A stretch of DNA of 34,618 nucleotides from an uncultured cyanobacterium (GCA_946221495.1 CAMIFA010000036.1:1-34618); one strand, 5' to 3'; numbered from the stretch's first letter, positions 8,369 to 15,810 are shown. Notes: a model not told the origin generated them from the sequence alone. Made by a program: numbers and translations.

Positions 8369-9343
8369 TTAATCGGGTAAAAGTTCCTTTGCTGCTAGCC
8401 ATTCTCTATTAAATAACCGCGATTGGTAACGACCACCGCTATCACAAAGGATAGTTACAATTGTGTGACCATGACCCATTTGTTTTGCTAATGCTAGGGT
8501 TGCTGCAACATTAATTCCTGTAGAACCACCGACAAATAGCCCTTCTTCTTTCAGTAGCTTATAGACAACTCGTATACACTCAGAATCATGGATTTGGATG
8601 GCATCATCAATCGGCGCACCTTCCATATTTGCCGTGACGCGACTATTGCCAATACCTTCTGTAATTGAGCTACCCTCGCTCTTGGTTTCACCAGTCTTGA
8701 TATAACTATAAAGCGCACTGCCCATCGGGTCAGCCAAAACTGTTTTAATCGCTGGATTCTTTTCTTTTAGGTACATCGCTACACCAGCAAGAGTGCCACC
8801 AGTTCCCGTCGATGTTACCCAAGCATCAACTTTGCCGTCTGTTTGTTCCCAGATTTCGCGCCCAGTAGTTTCATAATGCGATCGCCGATTTGCTAAATTG
8901 TCAAATTGATTTGCCCAAATAGCATTTTCCATCTCCGCAGCGATTCTCCCAGAGAGCTTGACATAATTATTTGGATCTTTGTAGGGTACAGCTGGCACAG
9001 TGCGAACTTCTGCGCCTAATGTCCGCAAAGCATCTATTTTCTCTTGCGACTGCGTATCAGGAATTACAACCAAGCATTTGTAGCCTTTGGCGTTACAAAC
9101 ATGAGCTAAACCAATTCCTGTATTACCAGCTGTTCCCTCTACAACTGTGCCACCGGGCTTCAATAGACCTTTTTCTTCGGCATCCTGGATAATATACAGT
9201 GCTGCTCTATCTTTTACAGAACCGCCAGGATTAAGAAACTCCGCTTTACCCAGAATTTCGCAGCCAGTTTCTTCACTAAAGCTGTTTAATCGAATGAGCG
9301 GCGTATTGCCAACAGTACCAACAAATCCATTTTTAATATCCAT
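8369..9343 (-). CDS. cysK: Cysteine synthase (O-acetylserine sulfhydrylase)
   Basis: A PLP-dependent beta-replacing enzyme that makes cysteine from O-acetylserine and sulfide in the cytoplasm. Visible motifs are VGNTPLIRL near the N-terminus, NPGGSVKDRAA with the PLP lysine at 44, the substrate loop EGTAGNTGIG (69-78; the classic enzyme has PTSGNTG), the phosphate-binding loop STGTGGT (178-184), and CDSGGRYQSR near the C-terminus for the pyridine-ring serine. Length (324) is normal. The loop EGTAGNTG and the shape of the C-terminus place it in a side group of the CysK/CBS family, so activity with other acceptors (a CBS-like reaction) cannot be excluded. It is the first gene of a two-gene unit with the [2Fe-2S] ferredoxin. 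Confidence 0.88.
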   Translation of the reverse strand: MDIKNGFVGTVGNTPLIRLNSFSEETGCEILGKAEFLNPGGSVKDRAALYIIQDAEEKGLLKPGGTVVEGTAGNTGIGLAHVCNAKGYKCLVVIPDTQSQEKIDALRTLGAEVRTVPAVPYKDPNNYVKLSGRIAAEMENAIWANQFDNLANRRSHYETTGREIWEQTDGKVDAWVTSTGTGGTLAGVAMYLKEKNPAIKTVLADPMGSALYSYIKTGETKSEGSSITEGIGNSRVTANMEGAPIDDAIQIHDSECIRVVYKLLKEEGLFVGGSTGINVAATLALAKQMGHGHTIVTILCDSGGRYQSRLFNREWLAAKELLPD

Positions 9344-9444
9344 TCTGAGATACCTAATATTCTCTCTAAAAATTCTGGCTTATAAGTAAAACAATAGAAT
9401 TAAACAGAGCCTTTCAAAACAGTCTAAAGATTCGCATTGACTTT

Positions 9445-10030
9445 CTACCACACTTTACTTAAATCCAGAACAAACCCAGGTAGTACAGGATCGCCGCTAA
9501 CTGTAGCCTCATTTTCTAGACATTCCTCTGGTATCCCAGGACGATAAATATAAACTCTCCGGTGCTTGCGGTCAATTAACCAGCCTAGTTGTACTCCTGA
9601 CTCCCTCATAATATTCTTCCATTTTTTCTTGTAAAGGTTTTAGGTTATCAGAGGACGACCTAAGTTGAACTACAAAATCTGGACAGATAGGGGCAAACTT
9701 TTGTTGTTGTTCCGGTGATAACTTATTCCATCTTTCTAGTTTGAGCCAAGAAGCATCAGGCGATCTTTCTGCACCTGTTGATAGCTTAAATCCAGCGCTG
9801 GAAGAAAAAGTTAGACCTGTACCATCTTGTTCTGACCACATCCACAACTGCCCCAGTATATTATTCTCTCGGTTGCCTGTTTCTGAACCAGTAGGGGGCA
9901 TAATTGATATTTCTCCAAGCTTATTCCGCTCAATGCGTAAATCACCGTTGATTTGACAGAACTCAAAAAACTGCTCGTCTGTCATTTGCATTGATGACGG
10001 AATTCTTACAACCAAAGGATTTGCAAGCAT
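9445..10030 (-). pseudogene. Uma2-family nuclease, frameshifted
   Basis: Uma2 proteins are PD-(D/E)XK-fold putative endonucleases that are extremely numerous in cyanobacteria. The first 140 residues match the family (N-terminal MTDEQFFEFCQINGDLRIER, GEISIMPPTGSETG, SPDASWL, CPDFVVQLRSSSDNLKPLQEKMEEY). The frame then runs into a non-homologous tail and stops at 9572. Shifting frame at about 9605-9610 restores the missing C-terminus (ESGVQLGWLID, then HRRVYIYRPGIPEE, then VLPGFVLDLSKVW) up to a TAG at 9445. The usual glutamate after PDFVV (PDFVVEL) is Gln here, which would remove a predicted metal ligand and fits a gene no longer under selection. A sequencing error could explain the shift but not the Gln. 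A good GAGGAAA ribosome site precedes the ATG. Confidence 0.82.
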
Positions 10031-10094
10031 GATTATTTCCTCAAGTTGCCTATGCTAAAGACTTAGGATTATTTATTGATCGTAAACCAGGAGT

Positions 10095-10194
10095 GATATC
10101 TACGGCAGGCTTTGCCTACGCTCTAATTAATCTAAAGAAATCGCGGCTAGACAAACGCGCTACCTCTATGGGTTTAGCGTATATAGCCGCGAAT
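10095..10194. repeat. Degenerate palindromic intergenic repeat
   Basis: TCGCGGCTA at 10141-10149 is complementary to TAGCCGCGA at 10184-10192. A second, imperfect inner pair follows (ACGC-GCTACC against GGTTTAGCGT). Just before it, ACGGCAGGCTTTGCCTACG carries another small hairpin (GGCA/TGCC). The outer arms with a following AATT resemble a dispersed palindromic repeat that I recall from many cyanobacterial intergenic regions, possibly a MITE-like element. No coding frame is present. Confidence 0.55.
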
Positions 10195-10369
10195 TGTATT
10201 TGAATTAAAGCGCTTTGCAAGTCCTTTGTTCCTAATCAACCACATCCACAAGGGATAGGGTTTCAAGGAGTCATCAGTTAAAAGTTAACTCTACTTGCCT
10301 ACGTTAACTGCGTACAAGTTGCCTAAAGCGCAGTAATTACCCAACAAGCTAATGACTAAGGACTAATGA
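10195..10369. other. Gap downstream of peroxiredoxin
   Basis: The remainder of the 339-bp gap between the Uma2 pseudogene and the end of the peroxiredoxin gene. Close to the gene end are two near copies of TAATGACTA-type sequence (10350-10372). I see no terminator hairpin with a T-run and no gene. Confidence 0.5.
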
Positions 10370-11008
10370 CTACTTATTTGGCTGCGGAGTCATCCGGAGG
10401 TAGGGTTTAATTTCTTTGTAACCCTTAGGAAACTTTTGCTTCAACTCTTCTGGATCTTTGATTGAAGGAACGATTACACAATCATTGCCTTCTGTCCAGT
10501 TGACTGGAGTTGCCACACTGTAGTTATCAGTTAATTGCAAAGAGTCAATCACTCGTAATATTTCCTCAAAGTTGCGCCCAGTGCTAGCGGGATAAGTAAA
10601 TGTCAACCGCAGCTTTTTGTTGGGGTCAATGATAAATACCGATCGCACCGTTAAGGTATCGTTGGCATTGGGGTGAATCATGTCATAAAGGTCAGAAACC
10701 TTTTTATCAGGATCTGCCAAAATTGGGTAATTAAGACCAACGCCTTGGGTTTCTTCGATATCACCAACCCAGCCATTATGAGATTCCACGTCATCAACAC
10801 TTAGAGCTAGCGCCTTGACATTGCGCTTGTCAAATTCTGGCTTTAGCCGCGCCACCTCACCTAATTCCGTAGTGCAAACTGGGGTAAAGTCCTTGGGATG
10901 GGAGAACAGCACAACCCAGCTGTCACCTGCCCATTCATAAAAATCAATCTCGCCTCCGGTAGAAGCTTGTTTGAAGTTGGGTACTGTATCACCTAATCGC
11001 AGAGCCAT
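10370..11008 (-). CDS. 1-Cys peroxiredoxin (Prx6 type)
   Basis: A thiol peroxidase that reduces H2O2 and alkyl hydroperoxides. The peroxidatic motif PxxxTxxC is HPKDFTPVC with Cys45. The active-site Arg lies in the TLTVRSVFIIDPNKKLR region (about 118-135). The C-terminal half has the Prx6 signature (TYPASTGRNFEEILRVIDSLQL, then ATPVNWTEGNDCVIVPSI). Length (212) is right for the group. There is no resolving cysteine in the C-terminal position of 2-Cys enzymes; the cysteine near 177 lies in the extra C-terminal domain. A clean AGGAAA ribosome site lies 7 bp before the ATG. It is monocistronic by position. Cyanobacterial 1-Cys Prx is usually cytosolic and stress-linked. Confidence 0.92.
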   Translation of the reverse strand: MALRLGDTVPNFKQASTGGEIDFYEWAGDSWVVLFSHPKDFTPVCTTELGEVARLKPEFDKRNVKALALSVDDVESHNGWVGDIEETQGVGLNYPILADPDKKVSDLYDMIHPNANDTLTVRSVFIIDPNKKLRLTFTYPASTGRNFEEILRVIDSLQLTDNYSVATPVNWTEGNDCVIVPSIKDPEELKQKFPKGYKEIKPYLRMTPQPNK

Positions 11009-11363
11009 AACCTAATTTCCTGTACTTAAAAAGCTCTTAGTTCATCTATGCAATCACGATCATGACATAAAACCCTCATTTACCAGTCGGACTTTAGCTG
11101 TTTTCAACAAAATTTTAGGTTCTAGCGGGGAAGTTGATTTGGTAGTCAGCACTGACTGCCAATTTTTTGACTAGCTGCAAGTGCGATCGCTTCGTACAAG
11201 CATTCAAGCATTAGTATTACTCCTCATTTTGCTAATAATTTAAGTATGTATTCTAAATTCACTTTTAAAATATACTATTAATGTCTCACATACTAAATGA
11301 TTTTAGTAAGCAAGTTCTAAATAATTGAAAGGAATATTATAATTATTTATATATTAAAATTAA
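11009..11363. other. AT-rich divergent intergenic region
   Basis: These 355 bp lie between the divergent peroxiredoxin and PD-(D/E)XK-like genes. One GCGATCGC site occurs at about 11184-11191. The last 140 bp are very AT-rich and presumably hold the promoter of the gene at 11364. A GAAAGGAA lies about 30 bp before that start, too far for a normal ribosome site. I see no small gene or RNA. Confidence 0.5.
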
Positions 11364-11903
11364 ATGTCCAAAAATAATATTAATAAATATATTTCAGATT
11401 GCAAACAATTACAGCCACAAAGTCAGGTAGATATTAGAAGATTTTTTGAAGGTGTTGTTGGTTTTGCTTACGATCGAGAACTTCTATTGCAAGCATATCT
11501 TTTTTTCAACATCAAAAGCTTGTTTCCTTTATGTACTGAACTACTTTTGTTTGAGCAAGCCCTAGTAAAAAACAATACAAATTTAGGAAAGTGTGATTTT
11601 ATCTATTTGACAGATCAAAATAATTTATTTTTGATTGAAACTAAATTTATTGATACAGAAGAAACAGGAAAAACAGCAATAACACGCAGAACCCAACATA
11701 GAAAAAAGGTATTTGAGCAAGTTTTTAGTTGGCAAAACAAACTAACTGAACACTGCAATATACCAACTCAGCAAATAGAATGTGCGATTTTTACAACAGA
11801 CTCTACATTGAGTAAACGTGCAGAAACCTTAAATGTACTGACAAAATCAATACCTATTTGTGAATTGGAGCAATGGCAAAAAGAATATAATAGACGTGCT
11901 TAA
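11364..11903 (+). CDS. Unknown small protein with PD-(D/E)XK-like motif
   Basis: I do not recognise the family. The 179-residue protein shows a plausible PD-(D/E)XK nuclease core. An acidic helix (TELLLFEQAL, Glu59 and Glu64) comes first, then GKCDFIYL with Asp78, then the strand NLFLIETKFI with Glu92-x-Lys94 (D-x13-E-x-K). A helix with Gln119 in EQVFSW follows, comparable to the conserved Q/K after the core. This arrangement occurs in restriction enzymes and repair nucleases. There is no methylase or other restriction partner nearby. The gene is more AT-rich than its neighbours, has a poor ribosome site and is followed by a strong terminator, which together suggest an acquired single-gene unit. 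The nuclease call rests on the motif alone. Confidence 0.6.
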   Translation: MSKNNINKYISDCKQLQPQSQVDIRRFFEGVVGFAYDRELLLQAYLFFNIKSLFPLCTELLLFEQALVKNNTNLGKCDFIYLTDQNNLFLIETKFIDTEETGKTAITRRTQHRKKVFEQVFSWQNKLTEHCNIPTQQIECAIFTTDSTLSKRAETLNVLTKSIPICELEQWQKEYNRRA

Positions 11904-11927
11904 TAATACTTTTTATCTACCACATAC

Positions 11928-11946
11928 CCCCCGAATTATTCGGGGG
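11928..11946. terminator. Bidirectional terminator between convergent genes
   Basis: CCCCCGA (11928-11934), a 5-base loop and TCGGGGG (11940-11946) form a perfect GC-rich stem. It lies between the convergent ends of the PD-(D/E)XK-like gene (11903) and glmM (11960), with T-rich DNA upstream that reads as A-rich on one strand. It could stop transcription from both sides. Confidence 0.7.
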
Positions 11947-11959
11947 TGTTAAAGATGAT

Positions 11960-13417
11960 TCAACAGCCTAAGTGTAGCTGTACTGCTAAAACTAGCTGTT
12001 CTGTCCAATAATGAGCAAGCTCGGAATTAGCTGCTTCCACCATAACTCGAATCACTGGTTCAGTACCAGAAGCCCTAACGAGAATTCGTCCTTGATCTCC
12101 CATTGCGGCTTCAGCTTGGGCGATCGCGTTTTGTACAGCGTCACAGTCTTGCCAATTTAGGCGACGATTGCGATCTTCAACTGAAATATTTTTCAATAAC
12201 TGAGGATAAGTAGTAAAGCTTTGCTCCACTAGCTCAGATAAACGCACTCCAGACTGTTGTACCAAAGCTGCGATTTGTAATGCTGTCAACAAACCATCAC
12301 CAGTCACACTGTAATGAGGGCAAAGAATATGCCCTGATTGTTCACCGCCCAACATTGCTCCCGTGCGTAACATTTCCGCTTGCACGTACTGATCGCCTAC
12401 AGCTGTCCGAATTAGCTTACCGCCTTTTTCCCAAGCACGCTCAAAGCCAAGGTTAGCCATTACTGTAGATACAATTAAGTTTTGGGGTAACTGTTGCGCT
12501 TTTTGCAAAGTACGCCCCCATAGATAGAGAATATAATCGCCATTAACTGCTCTGCCTTGGTCATCAACAGCAAGAACGCGATCAGCATCACCATCAAAAG
12601 CAAATCCCAAATCAGCCTCATGCTGTTGCACAGCAGCCTGTAAAGAGGCAAGGTGAGTTGAACCACAGTTAACATTAATGCGATCGCCATCAGCGCGATC
12701 GTGTAAGCAGATTACCTCTGCTCCCAGTTCTCTAAATACTGCTGGTGCTAATCCAACAGCTGCTCCCCAAGCTAAATCAAGCACAATTCGCATTCCTGCA
12801 AGATTGCTTAAGAGTGGTTTGATTAGCGATTGAGCATAATTTTCAATTAACTCTGGTCTGTTGTAGTGTCGTCCCCAGGTACTCTGAGCAACTACAGATA
12901 ATTTGCCGCGCAATCCGGCTTCAATTTCTTCCTGCCATAATTGAGATAACTTAGCACCATCTGCCCCAAAAATCTTAATACCGTTATCTTCCGGCGGGTT
13001 GTGACTAGCAGAGATCATTACGCCGCCGATAGCATCACTAATACTTGTCAGATAGGCAACGCAGGGTGTAGGACATAAACCTAAATACCAAACTTCCAAC
13101 CCAGCTGCTGTCAAACCAGAGACAAGAGCCATTGCTAACATATCGCTGGAGTTTCTAGAGTCCTGTCCCACAATTACTGCACCTGATGTGGCAGACTTTA
13201 GCCGTAATACATTACCCGCCCATAAACCAACTTGTAGTGCTAAGGGTGCGTTTAAGAACTCTCCCACTCGTCCGCGAATACCGTCTGTGCCAAATAGCGG
13301 GTTTGGGATATTCAAACCTTGAGTGCCACTTTCAGCTATACCTATATGCTCAAGAGACTGCGCCGCTAAAGATATAGGAGCCTCCAACGCAGCATCTTTT
13401 CCAATAGACAAAACCAT
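11960..13417 (-). CDS. glmM: Phosphoglucosamine mutase
   Basis: Converts glucosamine-6-phosphate to glucosamine-1-phosphate, the step before UDP-GlcNAc for peptidoglycan and surface glycans. Motifs are PLFGTDGIRGRVGE near the N-terminus, the catalytic phosphoserine loop SASHNP (Ser138 in the 485-residue form), the metal-binding loop DGDADRV, GGEQSGH for sugar recognition and the C-terminal phosphate loop RASGTEPVIRVMVE. An upstream ATG at 13462 would add 15 residues. I prefer ATG 13417 (MVLSIGKDAAL), because GGAG lies at normal distance before it and cyanobacterial GlmM proteins usually start this way. It is likely to feed the amino-sugar chemistry of the glycan cluster further right, but is not linked to it. 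Confidence 0.93.
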   Translation of the reverse strand: MVLSIGKDAALEAPISLAAQSLEHIGIAESGTQGLNIPNPLFGTDGIRGRVGEFLNAPLALQVGLWAGNVLRLKSATSGAVIVGQDSRNSSDMLAMALVSGLTAAGLEVWYLGLCPTPCVAYLTSISDAIGGVMISASHNPPEDNGIKIFGADGAKLSQLWQEEIEAGLRGKLSVVAQSTWGRHYNRPELIENYAQSLIKPLLSNLAGMRIVLDLAWGAAVGLAPAVFRELGAEVICLHDRADGDRINVNCGSTHLASLQAAVQQHEADLGFAFDGDADRVLAVDDQGRAVNGDYILYLWGRTLQKAQQLPQNLIVSTVMANLGFERAWEKGGKLIRTAVGDQYVQAEMLRTGAMLGGEQSGHILCPHYSVTGDGLLTALQIAALVQQSGVRLSELVEQSFTTYPQLLKNISVEDRNRRLNWQDCDAVQNAIAQAEAAMGDQGRILVRASGTEPVIRVMVEAANSELAHYWTEQLVLAVQLHLGC

Positions 13418-13646
13418 AATTTCTCTACTCCACACAACACACTTCCGTTTGGAGAATAGCACTTTCTAATTCTTAAAACTTTGTCTTAACCAAAATCTTG
13501 TGGGCAAGTTTTAGCAGTGCTGCTCGCTTACTTGTTAATACTGCAAGCACCAGGTTAATGCCAAGTAGCTATGGGAGGAGAAATAAGGACGGGTAATTTT
13601 TTTGAAGTTAGGATTTGCCTAACTTCTACTAGCTGCTTTTTCTAAG

Positions 13647-13946
13647 TTAAACTCCGACTTCTAAAAGCAGAGGCTGAATAGTCTCCCAAGTAAGCCCTTG
13701 TTGAATATAACGGGGGGATTGGGGATTGTAAGGACTCGCTAGTCGATCAATTGTGATGATTTTTGAGCGATCGCTAAGAACTGCTACATCTGGATCAAAA
13801 GCCGTTGGACGCATTAGGGAACTAGAAAAGCCTTTGAATATAGCAATTTGGTCTAGTTCTCCAGCAATTTCGATGTTTACAAGCAGAACTTCCTGCGATC
13901 GCACTCGTGTATATTGTTCCAGACGCTTGCCAACTGAATTGTTCAT
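13647..13946 (-). CDS. Conserved small cyanobacterial protein, function unknown
   Basis: A 99-residue soluble protein that I recall as conserved in cyanobacteria and possibly plastid lineages; I cannot name a function. The strongly patterned middle (EVLLVNIEIAGELDQIAIFKGFSSSLMRPTAFDPDVAVL, quoted as separate pieces EVLLVNIEI, DQIAIFKGFSSSL and MRPTAFDPD) and the end SPRYIQQGLTWETIQPLL look constrained. There is no membrane segment or metal motif. It is read away from the hairpin-ended element, whose left hairpin lies 22 bp upstream of its ATG, so that insertion may now sit in its promoter region. Confidence 0.7.
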   Translation of the reverse strand: MNNSVGKRLEQYTRVRSQEVLLVNIEIAGELDQIAIFKGFSSSLMRPTAFDPDVAVLSDRSKIITIDRLASPYNPQSPRYIQQGLTWETIQPLLLEVGV

Positions 13947-13954
13947 CAGAAAAG

Positions 13955-14331
13955 GTGGGTGGAAACCCCGCCCTTGTAGGGCGGCTTTATAATTAAGAAG
14001 TGTGCTACAATATACATGGTCAATGACCCACTCGCGACGATGGAGACATAAAGCCTAACACCAAAACTACAAAATCTTGTAGTGGCGCAGAAAAATCGGT
14101 AGACCGGGAAAAGAGGAGGGGGCAATGGTAGACATCCCTTGAATCAACAAAGTACATAGAATTCCTTGTTTGGACTTCGATACATTAAGAACCGCAGGGC
14201 TTGCGGGGATAGTCTGTGGAGCGAACATAAGACCAAATCTCTTGAAGGGTAGAGGCAGTTGCATTGAAGCAGAAACTCAAATCGCGAGGTTTGGGAATCA
14301 CTGCCGTTCTACGGCGGTGAGGATGTCAATT
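13955..14331 (+). mobile_element. Decayed hairpin-ended element, probably IS200/IS605-derived
   Basis: The segment starts with a perfect hairpin (CCGCCCT, 13968-13974; loop TGT; AGGGCGG, 13978-13984) and ends with another (CACTGCCGT, 14299-14307; loop TCT; ACGGCGGTG, 14311-14319; one G-U pair), followed by AGGATGTCAA. Subterminal hairpins plus GGCGGTGAGGATGTCAA at the right end are what I associate with cyanobacterial IS200/IS605 elements. From about 14170 the plus strand reads LRTAGLAGIVCGANIRP, like the region just after the last catalytic motif of TnpB. The rest of TnpB is absent and the left 150 bp has stops in all frames. An extended -10 (TGTGCTACAAT, 14001-14011) lies after the left hairpin. 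It looks like a non-autonomous deletion derivative; a structured RNA of another kind is the main alternative. Confidence 0.5.
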
Positions 14332-14340
14332 ACTTTACAA
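14170..14340 (+). pseudogene. Possible TnpB C-terminal remnant
   Basis: An open frame without a proper start or upstream coding sequence. Its first part, DTLRTAGLAGIVCGANIRP, resembles the tail that follows the RuvC-like D-R-D-x-N-A-A-x-N-I/L-R motif of IS605 TnpB, but the D-R-D-x-N motif itself is not intact (LDFDT). An in-frame stop occurs just upstream near 14140. In IS605 elements this 3' part of tnpB also encodes the guide RNA scaffold, so the remnant could still specify an RNA. The assignment rests on my memory of family tails and needs a database comparison. Confidence 0.4.
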
Positions 14341-14922
14341 GGGAATTGCCGAGCGTCCTTGTTTACCTAACTTGACAAACACAAAATAGCACAAGCAAAT
14401 TACATAAGCTATCAAGCCAACAACGCCCATAAAGCCTAGAAACTGCGGAGTGGTATTAGCATGGAAATACTCTTTATAAAGTAGAGGCGGCTCTCTCCAA
14501 AGATTACATAAAGGAGCGGTAGTTCTAGAGATAGCACACTGCAAAACTGGTATCTGGGCGATCGCACCCAACAAGCTATAAATGCTAATTGCCCACCGCC
14601 ATGTATTAAAAGCAAATTTTAAAGCTCCTCGTGGTTGATCCTCAATTTCTTCGTTGATATCCACCCAGAACCACAGAGAAATTGGGATGAGAATTCGCGC
14701 CATAAACCCAGAGATAAAGCCTACTGGTAGTCCCGCAATCAATAGATAAACGGAGATCGCCAATAAACTTGAGACTCGCCAATAAATTGTCAATAGCCTT
14801 TGGATCGCTTCTGCTTTTTGGACAATTGCCCAAATGAGCAGAATTAAAGGCATAAGTACGGTAAATAATACTGCAAGTCGGTAGTCCATCCAGACCAACG
14901 GGCGCAGCCAGTCATTTTGCAT
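14335..14922 (-). CDS. Conserved membrane protein, DUF3177-like
   Basis: An integral membrane protein with about four to five segments: LAVLFTVLMPLILLIWAIV, LLAISVYLLIAGLPVGFISGF, ILIPISLWFWVDI, a shorter segment near AISIYSLLGAIAQIPVL, and LGFMGVVGLIAYVICLCYFVFV. A conserved-looking cytoplasmic block (QKAEAIQRLLTIYWRVSSLL) follows the first. I take it for the cyanobacterial DUF3177 family, whose function is unknown. The ORF could start at 14961, but ATG 14922 (MQNDWLRPLVWMDYRL) fits family starts better. The last codons (SAIPL, stop at 14335-14337) directly abut the right end of the decayed mobile element, so the natural C-terminus may have been altered by the insertion. Confidence 0.7.
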   Translation of the reverse strand: MQNDWLRPLVWMDYRLAVLFTVLMPLILLIWAIVQKAEAIQRLLTIYWRVSSLLAISVYLLIAGLPVGFISGFMARILIPISLWFWVDINEEIEDQPRGALKFAFNTWRWAISIYSLLGAIAQIPVLQCAISRTTAPLCNLWREPPLLYKEYFHANTTPQFLGFMGVVGLIAYVICLCYFVFVKLGKQGRSAIPL

Positions 14923-14973
14923 AATATATCCAGAATCATCATTAACTAAAATACTCTGCACACAGCTAATATA

Positions 14974-15014
14974 AAAAATCTGGCTCAGGTTTTTTCCCGA
15001 TGAGCCAGATTTTT
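14974..15014 (-). terminator. Terminator downstream of cp12
   Basis: TGAGCCAGATTTTT (15001-15014) is fully complementary to AAAAATCTGGCTCA (14974-14987), a 14-bp stem with a 13-base loop. Read on the minus strand it lies 85 bp after the cp12 stop and ends in ATTTTTTAT, as a Rho-independent terminator should. It also separates cp12 from the DUF3177-like gene. Confidence 0.85.
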
Positions 15015-15098
15015 AGTGATTTGCCTAGCTAATGCATTGTAAAAAAAGCAACTGAAAGACAATAAATGTCCTTTGTTGCTTGCTACACGACCTAATGT

Positions 15099-15320
15099 TT
15101 ATTCTTCATACAAGCGGCATTCAGCAGCATCAGGATTGTCATCACAATACTGCTCTAGGGAATTCTTTGGTTTTACTTGGCGTTGATCTGATGCTTCTGC
15201 TTGTAGTTCTTCTACAGCATCCCAAGCTGCTGCACAGTCACCAGATGTCGCGCCTTTGGTGTCACAAACAGCACGAGCCTGTTCTATTTCTTGTTCAATT
15301 TGTTCTTGAATGTTGCTCAT
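15099..15320 (-). CDS. cp12: CP12, Calvin-cycle regulatory protein
   Basis: CP12 is a small, conditionally disordered protein that clamps GAPDH and phosphoribulokinase into an inactive complex in the dark or under oxidising conditions. The 73-residue form has all hallmarks: the N-terminal cysteine pair Cys19/Cys29 (VCDTKGATSGDC), the AWDAVEELQAE core at 32-42, and the C-terminal pair Cys59/Cys68 in YCDDNPDAAECRLYEE, where the second disulfide and the GAPDH-binding tail lie. Both disulfides are therefore possible. The open frame extends 21 codons further upstream, but MSNIQEQIEQEIEQAR at 15320 is the normal CP12 start. It is monocistronic, with a strong terminator downstream. Its presence is the best single proof of an oxygenic phototroph. 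Confidence 0.95.
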   Translation of the reverse strand: MSNIQEQIEQEIEQARAVCDTKGATSGDCAAAWDAVEELQAEASDQRQVKPKNSLEQYCDDNPDAAECRLYEE

Positions 15321-15509
15321 AGGTGTAAATTCTGGTTTTCTTTCTTCACAATAGAGCTTTTTTAGGGCGGTTGCCAACATCAAAAAGTAGAAGTAGGGAG
15401 GACAAAGGAATCTACCTATTGATACTTCAACTGGGATCAGCCTATTTTGCGTTATTTAGCTAATTTATGCTGATCGATTTCAGATTAGCATCAATAAATA
15501 GACGCTACA

Positions 15510-15725
15510 GTGAGTAACTTCCTGCAAGGGTATCAAGCTCGCCAACTAAATGGAGCTGAACTGGCAGCTATTCCGATATTTATCAAAGCTGCCCATACTT
15601 GGGTGATGGGAATTAGTGCAAGTGTGGTAGAAGACGTTTTGGCTGATGGCTGGTTTACTGATGACTGGCTGGATACTTGGTTGCAGATGCTGAAAAGTTT
15701 AGATCACCATAATTATGGTGAATAG
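15510..15725 (+). pseudogene. C-terminal fragment of a phosphotransferase-like enzyme
   Basis: A 71-codon frame that opens with GTG and has an in-frame TAA five codons before it. The sequence GYQARQLNGAELAAIPIFIKAAHTWVMGISASVVEDVLADGWF (read in pieces: NGAELAAIPIFIKAAH, WVMGISASV, GWFTDDWLDTWL) resembles, from memory, the last helical part of aminoglycoside phosphotransferase/homoserine-kinase-like enzymes of cyanobacteria (about 300 residues when complete). The kinase core (H-G-D-x-H-x-x-N and D-x-D motifs) is absent, and nothing similar is found in the 126 bp upstream. It is probably the relic of a deletion. A short intact gene cannot be fully excluded. Confidence 0.55.
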
Positions 15726-15810
15726 TACCATAATAGAAGTAGGACTTATTGCTACTACGGTTTAACTAAGGCGATCGCACTTTTAAATAACTTCCAAAAG
15801 GAATTGCTTG

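Noticed and set aside
9147..9389. 80-codon plus-strand frame over the start of the cysteine synthase gene
   Set aside because: Antisense to a well-supported enzyme; no ribosome site or motif.
13462..13462. Upstream ATG of glmM as its start
   Set aside because: It adds 15 residues not seen in GlmM proteins as I know them, and the ATG at 13417 has a better ribosome site.
14000..14165. 5' part of a group II intron (GTGTG at about 14000 resembles the GUGYG start)
   Set aside because: No reverse transcriptase, no domain V-like hairpin before the end, and end hairpins fit IS200/IS605 better. It remains an alternative to test.
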